NCBI RefSeq assembly: GCF_019966535.1 | Contig: NZ_JAIMID010000026.1 | Span: 1-61,196 of the forward strand | From: Mesobacterium pallidum | GTDB lineage: Bacteria > Pseudomonadota > Alphaproteobacteria > Rhodobacterales > Rhodobacteraceae | Length of the DNA stretch: 61,196 nucleotides | Reading direction: 5' to 3' | In this document: piece by piece, positions 14,847 to 22,581 of the stretch | Layout: each line of letters starts with the position of its first letter | Position numbering within the stretch: the first letter of the stretch is position 1 | Notes under the pieces: model-generated | Databases searched by the model: none | What the model was told of the DNA's origin: nothing | The model's input: the letters and a program-made list of their open reading frames with translations, nothing else | Position numbers and translations under genes: made by a program

Positions 14847-15798
14847 GGTTTTCCTCCTCTTTTTCCGGTTTGCCGTGACCGTAAAGGTCAGCGTTTTCGT
14901 GTGCGCGGTCTTCGTGCTCAAATTCCAGACTCGAATGACCGATGCTGAAATCGTCCTTCAGCCGGTCCTTGATCGCGGCCTTGATCTTTTCGATTTGACC
15001 CCAGCCGTCCGCTGTCAGCACGACGTGGCAGTCCAGAGCCGCCTCGTGCTCCTGCATCTGCCACAGATGCACGTGATGAACGTCCGCGACACCATCCACA
15101 CCCCGCATCGCCTGAACGACGGTTTCATTATCGATGTCCGGTGGACTGCCGAGCATCAGCGTCCGAATCGGACCGCCGATCTCGGTAAATGCGAGGTAGA
15201 GGATGTAGAGAGCGATGCCGATGGTGATCGCCGGGTCGACCCACCGCATGTTGTAGAGGAGGATGAGCGAGCCGCCGATGATGACCGCCACGGAGGCCAA
15301 AGCGTCCGATAGGTTGTGCAGGAAGAGCGCACGGATGTTCACGCTGCCTTTCTGCATCGAATAGGTGAGCAGCGCCGTCAACGTGTCGACGACCAGTGCC
15401 ACACCGCCCAGGATCACCACCGTCCAGCCCTGTACCTCTGGTGGGTCGATCATGCGCATGCCACCCTCGTAGATCAGGTAGAAGCCGATCAGGATAAGTG
15501 TCGTGTAGTTGATGAGCGCTGCGACGATTTCTACCCGCCCATAGCCGAAGGTCATGCGCTTGTCCGCCGGGCGGCGAGCGATCTTACGCGCGAAGAAGGC
15601 GATCACCAGCGACGCCATGTCCGAGAAATTGTGGAGGGCATCCGCGATCAGCGCGAGGCTGCCGGAAAGGATCCCGCCGACGATCTGCGCGACCGTCAGG
15701 AGGCCGTTGGCCCAGATGGCGATGGAGACGCGACGATCACCGGATTGAGGATCGATGTGGGCGTGGCCGTGATCATGCGGCACGGTTCGTCTCCTCAT
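14818..15798 (-). CDS. CDF-family metal cation exporter (CzcD-like)
   Basis: A 326-residue cation diffusion facilitator that exports divalent metal (Zn, Cd, Co or similar) against protons. It has six membrane helices with the metal-site pairs ADALHNFSDM (helix 2) and HNLSDALAS (helix 5). The cytoplasmic C-terminal domain includes VHHVHLWQMQEHEAALDCHV. Both ends are His-rich (HDHGHAHID; HGKPEKEEENHVHRD), consistent with Zn/Co binding. The start is the ATG at 15798, overlapping the transglutaminase-like gene by 26 bases. It is probably induced by metal through the MerR-type promoter upstream of the operon. Confidence 0.9.
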   Translation of the reverse strand: MRRRTVPHDHGHAHIDPQSGDRRVSIAIWANGLLTVAQIVGGILSGSLALIADALHNFSDMASLVIAFFARKIARRPADKRMTFGYGRVEIVAALINYTTLILIGFYLIYEGGMRMIDPPEVQGWTVVILGGVALVVDTLTALLTYSMQKGSVNIRALFLHNLSDALASVAVIIGGSLILLYNMRWVDPAITIGIALYILYLAFTEIGGPIRTLMLGSPPDIDNETVVQAMRGVDGVADVHHVHLWQMQEHEAALDCHVVLTADGWGQIEKIKAAIKDRLKDDFSIGHSSLEFEHEDRAHENADLYGHGKPEKEEENHVHRDTDSS

Positions 15799-16543
15799 GG
15801 CGGTGGTTCGGCCGATCGAATCCGGGGACCGGCGGCAAGATTCCGCGGCGGATGCGGCGAACCCTGGCATTCATCCAGTGACGGATGACGTGGCGATAGA
15901 GCAAGTCGCGCACAAATCCGAAGTTCTGGCGGTGCTTTGAGTAAAAATCGTCGGGTGCGTTGAAGGTTCCAAGATCGCGAACAATACCGGTTTTCTGGAT
16001 GTAGGTATCATTGCCGGACCAAGTGACAGGCGGGGCGCTCAGACACTCCGTTCCAACCCCGTAGCCGCACAGACTATCCGTCTCGCGGAATTTCTGCTGC
16101 AGCGTCTGCAGGAAAGGCGCGTCCAGGATGAAGCCTTCAAGATTGACCCATCCGTCGCCCAAGTCCACCTCTACCCAGGAGTGGAGGATTTCGGACGGCG
16201 CGAGGGGATAGACGAGTTCCGGAACGACGCCTCTCTGAAGCGCCTTGTGGATTGTGAACCCGTGCAGTCGGCAGCGAACTCCCACGCCACGCAGCAGGGC
16301 CATGAGGAGCGTGCCCTTGGTGTTGCACTGCCCGTGGCCATCTGCGAGGACCTCGGACGCCGGAATGTCGTCGGCGCGGTTGTAGCCGAAGGTAATCTCG
16401 TTCCTGACGAAATCGTAGATGGCCCCAATTCGGTCGTCGCTGGGAAGGTCTGCCCAGCCGCGCTCCTCGATCAGTTTTGCAATTGAGGTCGCGTCAAAAT
16501 CAAGCAGCCGGGTTTTGGCCAAATGAGGGTCGGCGGGGTTCAC
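15773..16543 (-). CDS. Transglutaminase-like cysteine protease-fold protein
   Basis: A 256-residue protein with a transglutaminase-like core. The catalytic Cys-73 is in DGHGQCNTKGTL, His-121 in EILHSWVEVDLGDGWVNLEG, followed by an acidic residue. No signal peptide is seen. I choose the GTG at 16543 (VNPADPHLA) with GAGGAG seven bases upstream. A GTG at 16567 would lie at or before the predicted transcript start of the MerR-type promoter (-10 at 16573-16578). It is first in an operon with a CDF exporter and a SpoIIAA-like protein. The substrate is unknown; thiol-protein processing under metal stress is a guess. Confidence 0.75.
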   Translation of the reverse strand: MNPADPHLAKTRLLDFDATSIAKLIEERGWADLPSDDRIGAIYDFVRNEITFGYNRADDIPASEVLADGHGQCNTKGTLLMALLRGVGVRCRLHGFTIHKALQRGVVPELVYPLAPSEILHSWVEVDLGDGWVNLEGFILDAPFLQTLQQKFRETDSLCGYGVGTECLSAPPVTWSGNDTYIQKTGIVRDLGTFNAPDDFYSKHRQNFGFVRDLLYRHVIRHWMNARVRRIRRGILPPVPGFDRPNHRHEETNRAA

Positions 16544-16572
16544 GGGATATCTCCTCGAATCGTTCACGAGAA

Positions 16573-16603
16573 TATGTAGTTGCTACAGTCACTGTAGCTT
16601 CAA
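16573..16603 (-). promoter_or_regulatory. MerR-type promoter of the transglutaminase-CDF operon
   Basis: On the minus strand a -35 box TTGAAG (16603-16598) and -10 box TACATA (16578-16573) are separated by 19 bases. The spacer region holds the perfect 17-base palindrome GCTACAGTCACTGTAGC (16582-16598). A 19-base spacer with a central dyad is the signature of promoters activated by MerR-family regulators. The dyad resembles the boxes at 17861, 36643 and 37876. Confidence 0.8.
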
Positions 16604-16612
16604 GCCCCGATT

Positions 16613-17233
16613 TCAGGCCGAGTCCTTGGTTACCTGATCGTCATTGTGCACCGCCTTGTGGTGTTCACCATGCGCGTCTCTCAGGATTCCGACGCCACCC
16701 CAGGCCGCGATGCCGGCGACAATCACGCCCACGACAAGGTCCGGCCAATTCGTTCCGAGCCAGGCTACGAGCCCGCCTGCGACGACGATTCCGAGATTGG
16801 CCGCGAAGTCGTTCCAGCTGAACGTATTCGCCGCTCGGATGTTTACGTCTGGATCGCGAAGCCGTGCCAGCAGCCAGACGCAAAGTGCGTTGATGGCCGC
16901 CGCTACCAGCGCCATGACAATCATGATCGTGCCAAGAGGATCCGATCCGCCGACGTAGCGGCGCCACGCGTCATACAGGATTCCAAGGGCGAAGAGGATC
17001 AGCAGGCCGCCCGAAACGTTCGCCGCTCCGCGCTTCCACTTGGCGGAGCGGGACAGCGCGAAGAGGCTGATCGCGTAGACGAAACTGTCCGACAGATTGT
17101 CGAGGCCATTGGCGATAAGCGCGCTTGACTCGCCGAATGCGCCCGAGGCGAAGAAAGCGACTGCCAGCCCGATGTTGAGACCCAGCACGATCCAGAGTGT
17201 GCGTCTTTCCGTTGCGTTTCTCTGCTCCGCCAT
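16613..17233 (-). CDS. Short CDF-type cation transporter
   Basis: A 206-residue membrane protein with six predicted helices and CDF-like metal-site pairs, NGLDNLSDSFVYAIS (helix 2) and NTFSWNDFAANLGIV (helix 5), but no long cytoplasmic C-terminal domain. The tail is short and His-containing (HGEHHKAVHNDD). It resembles the transporter unit of the HMA-CDF protein at 38586. It lies downstream of the merR gene on the same strand, 82 bases away, so may share its transcript. The metal is probably Zn, Cd or Pb. Confidence 0.8.
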   Translation of the reverse strand: MAEQRNATERRTLWIVLGLNIGLAVAFFASGAFGESSALIANGLDNLSDSFVYAISLFALSRSAKWKRGAANVSGGLLILFALGILYDAWRRYVGGSDPLGTIMIVMALVAAAINALCVWLLARLRDPDVNIRAANTFSWNDFAANLGIVVAGGLVAWLGTNWPDLVVGVIVAGIAAWGGVGILRDAHGEHHKAVHNDDQVTKDSA

Positions 17234-17315
17234 GCCGGGTATCCAAATTAGTGAATTGCCAATGAGTAACTAACACCGGGCTTTTTGCGTTCCGATCAAA
17301 GGTCGTCGAAATTGC

Positions 17316-17744
17316 TCAGGCGCCGATCTCTTCATGGTCGGTCAGGCATTCGGAATGGTCGCGCAGTACCTCGAGCACACGGCAATCAGAAGTCTGTCCG
17401 CCGCTGCACTCATGCACCATCCGCTTCAATTCCGTCCGCAGCGCCTCGAGCCGCGCCAATCGTTGCTCGACCTGTTTGAGTTGCCGACGGGCGATTGCAT
17501 CCGCCTCTGCACAGGACTTTCCCGGATGATCGCTGAGATCGAGGAGCTCACGGATCGCGTCCAACGAGAAGCCCAGTTGCCGAGCGTGCCGGACGAATGA
17601 CAAGCGGTCGAGTTCGGCGTCGCCATAGCGTCGTTGGCCCCCCTCGGTCCTGCCGGGCTCAGGCATAAGTCCGATCTGCTCGTAATACCGGATGGTCTGC
17701 ACTTTTGTTCCGGTCTTCTTCGCCAGAGTCCCAATCGTCAGCAT
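17316..17744 (-). CDS. MerR-family metal regulator (PbrR/CadR/ZntR type)
   Basis: A 142-residue MerR-family activator-repressor. The N-terminal helix-turn-helix starts LTIGTLAKKTGTKVQTIRYYEQIGLMP, then a dimerization helix. Metal-site cysteines are Cys-78 (GKSCAEADAI), Cys-113, Cys-121 (SGGQTSDCRVLE) and Cys-133, the arrangement of the Pb/Cd/Zn-sensing subgroup. I choose the ATG at 17744, with GGGGAG upstream; an ATG five codons earlier overlaps the ribosome site. The nearby promoters with 19-base spacers and similar dyads (16573, 17855, 36633, 37866) are its likely targets. Confidence 0.88.
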   Translation of the reverse strand: MLTIGTLAKKTGTKVQTIRYYEQIGLMPEPGRTEGGQRRYGDAELDRLSFVRHARQLGFSLDAIRELLDLSDHPGKSCAEADAIARRQLKQVEQRLARLEALRTELKRMVHECSGGQTSDCRVLEVLRDHSECLTDHEEIGA

Positions 17745-17762
17745 TTCCGCTCCCCACATTAC

Positions 17763-17777
17763 CTACAGTGGGTGTAG
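17763..17777. promoter_or_regulatory. Dyad upstream of merR, possible autoregulatory site
   Basis: CTACA and TGTAG flank five bases just 19 bases before the merR start. The sequence resembles the dyads of the MerR-type promoters in this window, but good -35 and -10 boxes are not seen at the 19-base distance. It may mediate autorepression. Confidence 0.4.
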
Positions 17778-17854
17778 CTTTATGCGGTGCGCATCACAAG
17801 CTTCACCTGAGTTTCACAGATAGGTGATTGTTGGCCGATCGGTGACAATCACGC

Positions 17855-17885
17855 TTGAACCTACAGTAGCTAGAGGATGTAAACG
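17855..17885 (+). promoter_or_regulatory. MerR-type promoter of the 13-gene envelope operon
   Basis: TTGAAC at 17855-17860 and a weak -10 TAAACG at 17880-17885 are separated by 19 bases containing the dyad CTACAGTAGCTAGAG (17861-17875). It points into the SCO gene at 17922. The box is close to those at 16573, 36633 and 37866, so the merR product divergently encoded 110 bases away is the likely activator. Confidence 0.72.
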
Positions 17886-17921
17886 CACACAAAATATAGA
17901 ATCAAGTTCGGGCGGAGCGGC

Positions 17922-18524
17922 GTGAGGCTTTCAGGTCTTCAGAAGGTATTGTGGGTGTTGGCGGGCGCGGCGGCGTTCGTTTTCATCTGGCTGTTGCTAT
18001 GGTCCGACTACCGTGCCGACCTTGCCCGAGCCGAGAATGAACCACCGTTTCTTGCTGATTTCGAACTGACCGATCATCGCGGCATTGTCCAAACGGACGA
18101 AGATTTCGCAGGGCGCTGGATGCTGGTCTTCTTTGGCTTCACCAATTGCCCTGACGTCTGTCCGACAACACTGTCCGAAGTCGCGGCCGTGATGGAGGGC
18201 CTGGGCGATGAGGCGGCAGTGGTTCAGCCGATTTTCATAACGATCGACCCCGAGCGAGATACGCCGACGGCTTTAGCGGAGTACGTGCCCATGTTCGACG
18301 CAGGGATCATCGGGCTTACCGGTACACCGGAGCAGATCGCCGCGACATCCGAAACTTTTCCGATATTCTATGAACGGATCGAGCAGGCGACTGCGCCGGG
18401 CGGATACACGATGGGTCACACGTCGCATCTTTTCCTTTTCGACACGCAAGCAGGCTTCGCGGACTCCTGGCCCTACGGCACGCCCGCCGAAGAGATCCTC
18501 GCCGATCTGAGAGAGAGGATCTGA
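17922..18524 (+). CDS. SCO1/SenC-family copper chaperone-thioredoxin (first copy)
   Basis: A 200-residue membrane-anchored periplasmic SCO protein. One N-terminal helix (about 8-27) is followed by a thioredoxin-like domain with FFGFTNCPDVCPTTL, giving the copper-binding CxxxC. The conserved His is in YTMGHTSHLFLF. SCO proteins deliver Cu to the CuA site of cytochrome oxidase or act as thiol-disulfide reductants. The start is GTG at 17922. It is the first gene of the operon running to 28528, five bases before dsbB. Confidence 0.9.
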   Translation: MRLSGLQKVLWVLAGAAAFVFIWLLLWSDYRADLARAENEPPFLADFELTDHRGIVQTDEDFAGRWMLVFFGFTNCPDVCPTTLSEVAAVMEGLGDEAAVVQPIFITIDPERDTPTALAEYVPMFDAGIIGLTGTPEQIAATSETFPIFYERIEQATAPGGYTMGHTSHLFLFDTQAGFADSWPYGTPAEEILADLRERI

Positions 18525-18529
18525 TCGTC

Positions 18530-18952
18530 ATGACCCGACTTTCCGGAGAGACGGCCCTCGGGCTGGCCTGGATCATCGCGCTCACCGCGTCGCTTGCAGT
18601 GCTCTTCATCGGCGAGGTTCTGGGGCAGACACCTTGCGTGCTTTGCTGGTTTCAGCGTGCCTTCATGTTTCCCTTGGCCATCGTCCTCGGGCTCGGGCTG
18701 TGGTGGCAGGATCGGCGCGTGGGTCGCTACGGGATCGCGCTGGCAATCGGGGGCGCCGCCATAGCGCTCTGGCACCTCGGCCTCTATGTCGAGCTGATCC
18801 CCGAACGCATCCAGCCCTGCACGGCGACAGGCCCATCCTGTACTGACGACAATCAACTGGTCTTCGGCATTCCGATTCCTCTGATGGCGCTCGTCGCCTT
18901 CGTGGTGATCGGGCTGCTGTCGGCTCTCTCACTGAAGGAAGCACAAGAATGA
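18530..18952 (+). CDS. dsbB: DsbB-family disulfide oxidase
   Basis: A 140-residue, four-helix membrane protein that reoxidizes DsbA-like proteins with quinone. The first periplasmic pair is TPCVLCWFQRA (CxxC with the conserved WFQR), and the second pair lies in the loop QPCTATGPSCTDD. Length and layout fit the DsbB/BdbC type. It overlaps the following DsbA-like gene by four bases, so the two should act as an oxidizing couple induced with the operon. Confidence 0.9.
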   Translation: MTRLSGETALGLAWIIALTASLAVLFIGEVLGQTPCVLCWFQRAFMFPLAIVLGLGLWWQDRRVGRYGIALAIGGAAIALWHLGLYVELIPERIQPCTATGPSCTDDNQLVFGIPIPLMALVAFVVIGLLSALSLKEAQE

Positions 18953-19608
18953 AACGACGCGGCCTCATCCTGTCCGTTCTCGCGCTCGGGGTCGCCGGTT
19001 TCGGCGGGGCCGCCTGGTATGCCACCCGCCCCGACCCGATTGCCGCGTCCGATCCCATCGACCCTGAAATGGCCAACGCGCTGATCCGACCCTATTCCCC
19101 GATCCTCGGGCCCGAGGATGCGCCCGTAACCATCGTTGAATTCTTCGACCCGGCCTGCGAGGCATGCCGCGCTTTCTATCCGGTCGTCGAGGATATCATG
19201 GCGGAGCACGGAGACGCGGTGCGCGTTGTAATCCGCTATACGCCTTTTCACGGCGAGGCGTCGGTAGAAGCGATCCGTGTGCTCGAGGCGGCGCGCATGC
19301 AGGACGTGTTTGAACCTGTGCTCGAGGCAGTCTTGCGAGAGCAGCCCAGATGGGCGTCTCACGGGACCCCGGCACCCGGATTGATCCTTGAGATTGCAGC
19401 AAGCGGAGGTCTGGATGTCGAAGCTGCCCGGACACAGATGCTGGCCCCCGGTGTTGTGGCGGTGCTCAACCAGGACCGCGCCGATGTCGAGACAGTCGGG
19501 GTCCGCCAAACGCCCACGTTCTTCGTGAACGGCAAGCCTCTCGATCCGTTCGGTGAGGCCGAATTGCGGAGGCTGGTGGCAGTGGAAGTTGCGGCAAGCC
19601 AAAGCTGA
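18949..19608 (+). CDS. DsbA-like thiol-disulfide protein
   Basis: A 219-residue exported or membrane-anchored thioredoxin-fold protein. The N-terminal hydrophobic stretch (about 5-25) is followed by TIVEFFDPACEACRAFYP, so the active site is CEAC. The cis-Pro motif is in VRQTPTFFVNGKPL. It resembles the DsbA/DsbG thioredoxin_4 group more than classic DsbA (CPHC). Coupling with DsbB by a four-base overlap supports an oxidase role. It is followed 22 bases later by the PCuAC gene, so its clients may be copper-site proteins. Confidence 0.87.
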   Translation: MKRRGLILSVLALGVAGFGGAAWYATRPDPIAASDPIDPEMANALIRPYSPILGPEDAPVTIVEFFDPACEACRAFYPVVEDIMAEHGDAVRVVIRYTPFHGEASVEAIRVLEAARMQDVFEPVLEAVLREQPRWASHGTPAPGLILEIAASGGLDVEAARTQMLAPGVVAVLNQDRADVETVGVRQTPTFFVNGKPLDPFGEAELRRLVAVEVAASQS

Positions 19609-19630
19609 TTTGCGGAGGCAGGAGAAACGA

Positions 19631-20101
19631 GTGGTGAAGAAGTTGAGATATACCAATGCATTGGCCGTGCTTTTGACGGTTGCAGGGCTGTCGGCCCCCG
19701 CACTGGCCGGTTCGGAGGATGTCGTGGTCGAGAATGCGTGGTCCCGCGCCTCGATCGGCGTCAACAGGCCAGGTGCCGCCTATATGACCGTGCGCAACAC
19801 GGGTGAAGACGCCGTTACGCTGACCGGACTTGCGACACCGCTGGCAATGATGCCCGAGATCCATGAGTCGAAAACCAACTCCGTTGGCGTCAGTTCCATG
19901 GCACCTGCAGGCGAGATCACGATTGAGCCCGGCCAAAGCGTGGCATTGGAGCCGGGCGGGTTGCACGCCATGCTCATGAAGCTGCAAGAGCCGATGACCG
20001 AAGGCGAGAATTTCCCGCTGACACTGACCTTCTCGGATGGCGGCAAGGTGACGGTCGAGGTCCCAATCCTCGGAATCGCCGCGCGTGGACCGGAGGGCTG
20101 A
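19631..20101 (+). CDS. PCuAC-family periplasmic copper chaperone (first copy)
   Basis: A 156-residue exported protein of the PCuAC/DR1885 family. A signal peptide ends near APALAGS and the beta-sandwich includes NAWSRASIGVNRPGAAYMTVRN. The Cu(I) ligands appear as M-x10-type His/Met elements (MMPEIHESK; GLHAMLMKL). These proteins bring Cu(I) to CuA sites together with SCO. I choose a GTG start at 19631 with GGAG six bases upstream; an earlier ATG lies inside the DsbA-like gene. It shares one base with the next SCO gene. Confidence 0.9.
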   Translation: MVKKLRYTNALAVLLTVAGLSAPALAGSEDVVVENAWSRASIGVNRPGAAYMTVRNTGEDAVTLTGLATPLAMMPEIHESKTNSVGVSSMAPAGEITIEPGQSVALEPGGLHAMLMKLQEPMTEGENFPLTLTFSDGGKVTVEVPILGIAARGPEG

Positions 20102-20727
20102 TGCAACGTCGGCAGCTCCTTCTATACGGCGCAGCCGGTGCCGGCGTTCTTGGCCTGACGCTCTTCGTGGGCTGGTGGCGGGTGGACGGGCCCGGTGCGC
20201 CTGAACCAAAAGGGCAGCGGCCCCTGCCCCTATCGGCGATGGAGTTCCGGCTGACCGACCACGAGGAAAATGAGGTAGGGCCTGGCAACCTGATCGGTCG
20301 TCCGACAATGGTGTTTTTCGGGTTCACCTACTGCCCGGACGTCTGCCCGACGACCCTATCGGATATTTCCGGCTGGCTTGAGGAACTGGGCGACGAAGCA
20401 TCAGAGATGAACGTGGTCTTCATCACGGTCGACCCGGAGCGGGACACGGTCGAGGCCATGGCCGAATATGTCGGCTATTTTCATCCGGTCATTCGTGGTT
20501 GGACGGGGCCGGAAGACCAGATTGCCCGCGCTGCAGAAGGGTTTCGTGCCTCATTTGAGCGCGTCCCGACTGAGGGCGGCGGCTATACGATGAACCATAC
20601 GGCAAGCGTATTCCTGTTCGATGCCGAGGGTGAGCTCGTCACCATGATCGACTATCACGAGCCAAGAGAATTCGCGGTGCCGAAGATCCGGCGCGCACTG
20701 ACAGAAGACGTAGAGGGGGCAACATGA
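20101..20727 (+). CDS. SCO1/SenC-family protein (second copy)
   Basis: A 208-residue SCO protein with an N-terminal anchor (LLLYGAAGAGVLGLTLFVGWW), the motif FFGFTYCPDVCPTTLSDI and the conserved His in YTMNHTASVFLFD. It carries all copper ligands and is clearly diverged from the copy at 17922, so the pair is not a recent duplication. It is sandwiched between PCuAC (one-base overlap) and the M23 peptidase (four-base overlap), consistent with PCuAC-SCO copper transfer. Confidence 0.9.
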   Translation: MQRRQLLLYGAAGAGVLGLTLFVGWWRVDGPGAPEPKGQRPLPLSAMEFRLTDHEENEVGPGNLIGRPTMVFFGFTYCPDVCPTTLSDISGWLEELGDEASEMNVVFITVDPERDTVEAMAEYVGYFHPVIRGWTGPEDQIARAAEGFRASFERVPTEGGGYTMNHTASVFLFDAEGELVTMIDYHEPREFAVPKIRRALTEDVEGAT

Positions 20728-22097
20728 AGATAAGAACAGTCTTGGCGGCCGTTGCGGTCGCAGGCGCATTTTCGGTGACCGCCATCGCCATCTCTGGCGT
20801 TCTGTCCAAAGAACCGGTGCCCCCTGCGATTGCTGAAGCGACCCTCTGGACTCCCGATCCGCTTGCGCCGCCTCGGATTACCGAAACCAATTCGGTCCGC
20901 CCTACACTCGCCCAGGCGGATATCGCATTCGAGTTCAGACCCCGGCCGCTCCTGACCGTTTCCCCCGCTGATACCTCCTTGCCATCTATCGAGCCCCCGC
21001 TGGTCACCTGGTCGCGGGAGATTGCGTCGGGCGAGACGCTTGATGCGGTCCTTTCCGATGCGGGGCTGGATGCTTCGGATCGCGCCGAAATCGCCTTGGC
21101 GATTGGCACGGAATACGATCTGCGCCGTCTGCGTCCGGGTCACATCATTACGGTGGTTTCCACAACGGACGACAACCCGCGTCGTGTAGAGCTCGCCGTC
21201 GAAGACGGTGTCCGGATAGAGGCGGTCTTCGGCGAACAGCTTGCCGCCCGCGTGTTGGACCCGGATCCCGAATTGGTGACTTTCGCCGGCGAGGCGGTGA
21301 TCGAGAGCTCGATTTTCGCCGCCCTGAACACGGCAGACATCCCCGCCCGTTTTGCGGTGGACCTGGCGCAGATGCTGGGCGGCACCGTGGATTTCCGTCG
21401 TGATCTTGCGGGTGGCGAGACGATGCGCCTCCTTTGGCGCGAGGCCCGAGACGGGAACAAGAGGATTGGTCAGCCCGAGCTTGCCTTTGCCGCACTGGAT
21501 ATCGATGGCTCGGTCTATGAAATCGTCTGGCCGAACGACGGCAGCGGCCAAGCGACGATCTATGTCGACGGAGAAGTCCTGCGCGTGTTTGCGCAACCGG
21601 TCGAAGGTGCACGGCTGAGTTCTGTGTTCGGGCGCCGCACCCATCCGGTCTACGGCAATGTACGGATGCACACAGGAGTCGACTTCGCGGCGGCGCGCGG
21701 CACGCCGGTACAGGCGACGGCGCCGGGCCGCGTTAGCTTCATCGGCCGACGCGGTGGGTATGGCCGGGTCGTCGAGATCGCTCATGGCTCCGACACCCTG
21801 ACGCGCTATGCGCATCTGAGCGCCGTACCGGACGGGCTCACACAAGGGCAACGCGTGATGGCCGGAGATATGATCGGGCGGGTCGGTGCGACGGGTACCG
21901 CGACAGGCCCCAACCTACATTACGAAGTGCTGGTGGACGGTCGCCCAACCGACCCTCTCTCTGACGACCGATTGGCAGAGGCGGCCGAGCGTGAAGCGGA
22001 CGACACGGCCGCGCTTGAGCGACTGCGTGAGGCGCGTTCACTTCTTGCTGAGAGGCTCGCCAGCGAATTTGCACAGACGACAACCGAAAGGCTTTGA
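20724..22097 (+). CDS. M23-family murein endopeptidase (MepM/OapA-like)
   Basis: A 457-residue exported protein with an N-terminal hydrophobic anchor, a Pro-rich linker and a LysM/OapA-like module (EIASGETLDAVLSDAGLDAS...RPGHIITVV). The C-terminal LytM/M23 zinc peptidase domain has His-316 and Asp-320 (HTGVDFAA), a His in RYAHLS and His-399 in LHYEV. It should cleave peptide cross-links in peptidoglycan. It lies inside a MerR-promoter operon between SCO and DUF411, an unusual place that suggests wall remodelling during metal stress. A coiled tail (EAAEREADDTAALERLREAR) ends the protein. Confidence 0.88.
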   Translation: MKIRTVLAAVAVAGAFSVTAIAISGVLSKEPVPPAIAEATLWTPDPLAPPRITETNSVRPTLAQADIAFEFRPRPLLTVSPADTSLPSIEPPLVTWSREIASGETLDAVLSDAGLDASDRAEIALAIGTEYDLRRLRPGHIITVVSTTDDNPRRVELAVEDGVRIEAVFGEQLAARVLDPDPELVTFAGEAVIESSIFAALNTADIPARFAVDLAQMLGGTVDFRRDLAGGETMRLLWREARDGNKRIGQPELAFAALDIDGSVYEIVWPNDGSGQATIYVDGEVLRVFAQPVEGARLSSVFGRRTHPVYGNVRMHTGVDFAAARGTPVQATAPGRVSFIGRRGGYGRVVEIAHGSDTLTRYAHLSAVPDGLTQGQRVMAGDMIGRVGATGTATGPNLHYEVLVDGRPTDPLSDDRLAEAAEREADDTAALERLREARSLLAERLASEFAQTTTERL

Positions 22098-22100
22098 TCC

Positions 22101-22559
22101 ATGAAACGATTTACTCCCGCCCTTGCCATCGCATTTGCCTTGCTTCCTGCGGCGCAGGCCGTCGCAGAGGCGATTCAGATCGACGTCCGGAAGACCAGCG
22201 GCTGCGGCTGTTGCCTGTCCTGGATGAAGCACCTCGAGGAGAATGGCTTCGCGCCGATGGGCGAGGACATGTTCGGAGGATCTCTTGTGCGCTTCAAACT
22301 CGACAATGGCGTGCCGCAGCGCATGGTCTCCTGCCATACGGCTTTGGTCGACGGCTATGTGATCGAGGGCCACGTGCCGGCGGCTGACATCCAACGCCTG
22401 CTGGAGGACCGGCCAGACGCGGTAGGCCTGGCGGTGCCGGGAATGCCCTACGGGTCGCCCGGCATGGGACCGGAGGACGACCGGGAGGCTTACGATGTCT
22501 TCCTGATCCACGAAGACGGATCGACCGAGGTCTACACCAGCTACTCGGCTCCTGACTGA
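22101..22559 (+). CDS. DUF411 periplasmic metal-binding protein (first copy)
   Basis: A 152-residue DUF411 protein. A signal peptide ends near AVAEA, the putative metal/thiol site is KTSGCGCCLSWMKHLEENG, and the conserved second block is MVSCHTALVDGYVIEGHVP followed by LAVPGMPYGSPGMG. DUF411 proteins accompany copper-resistance genes and are thought to bind copper. The gene follows the M23 peptidase by three bases. A paralogue is at 50617. Confidence 0.88.
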   Translation: MKRFTPALAIAFALLPAAQAVAEAIQIDVRKTSGCGCCLSWMKHLEENGFAPMGEDMFGGSLVRFKLDNGVPQRMVSCHTALVDGYVIEGHVPAADIQRLLEDRPDAVGLAVPGMPYGSPGMGPEDDREAYDVFLIHEDGSTEVYTSYSAPD

Positions 22560-22581
22560 ACTCGCGGCAGAACCTTAACAA

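Noticed and set aside
18853..19764. Minus-strand frame of 303 codons opposite the DsbA-like and PCuAC genes
   Set aside because: Antisense shadow; the plus-strand genes have clear family motifs.
20655..21851. Minus-strand frame of 398 codons opposite the M23 gene
   Set aside because: Antisense shadow in GC-rich coding sequence with no recognisable domain.
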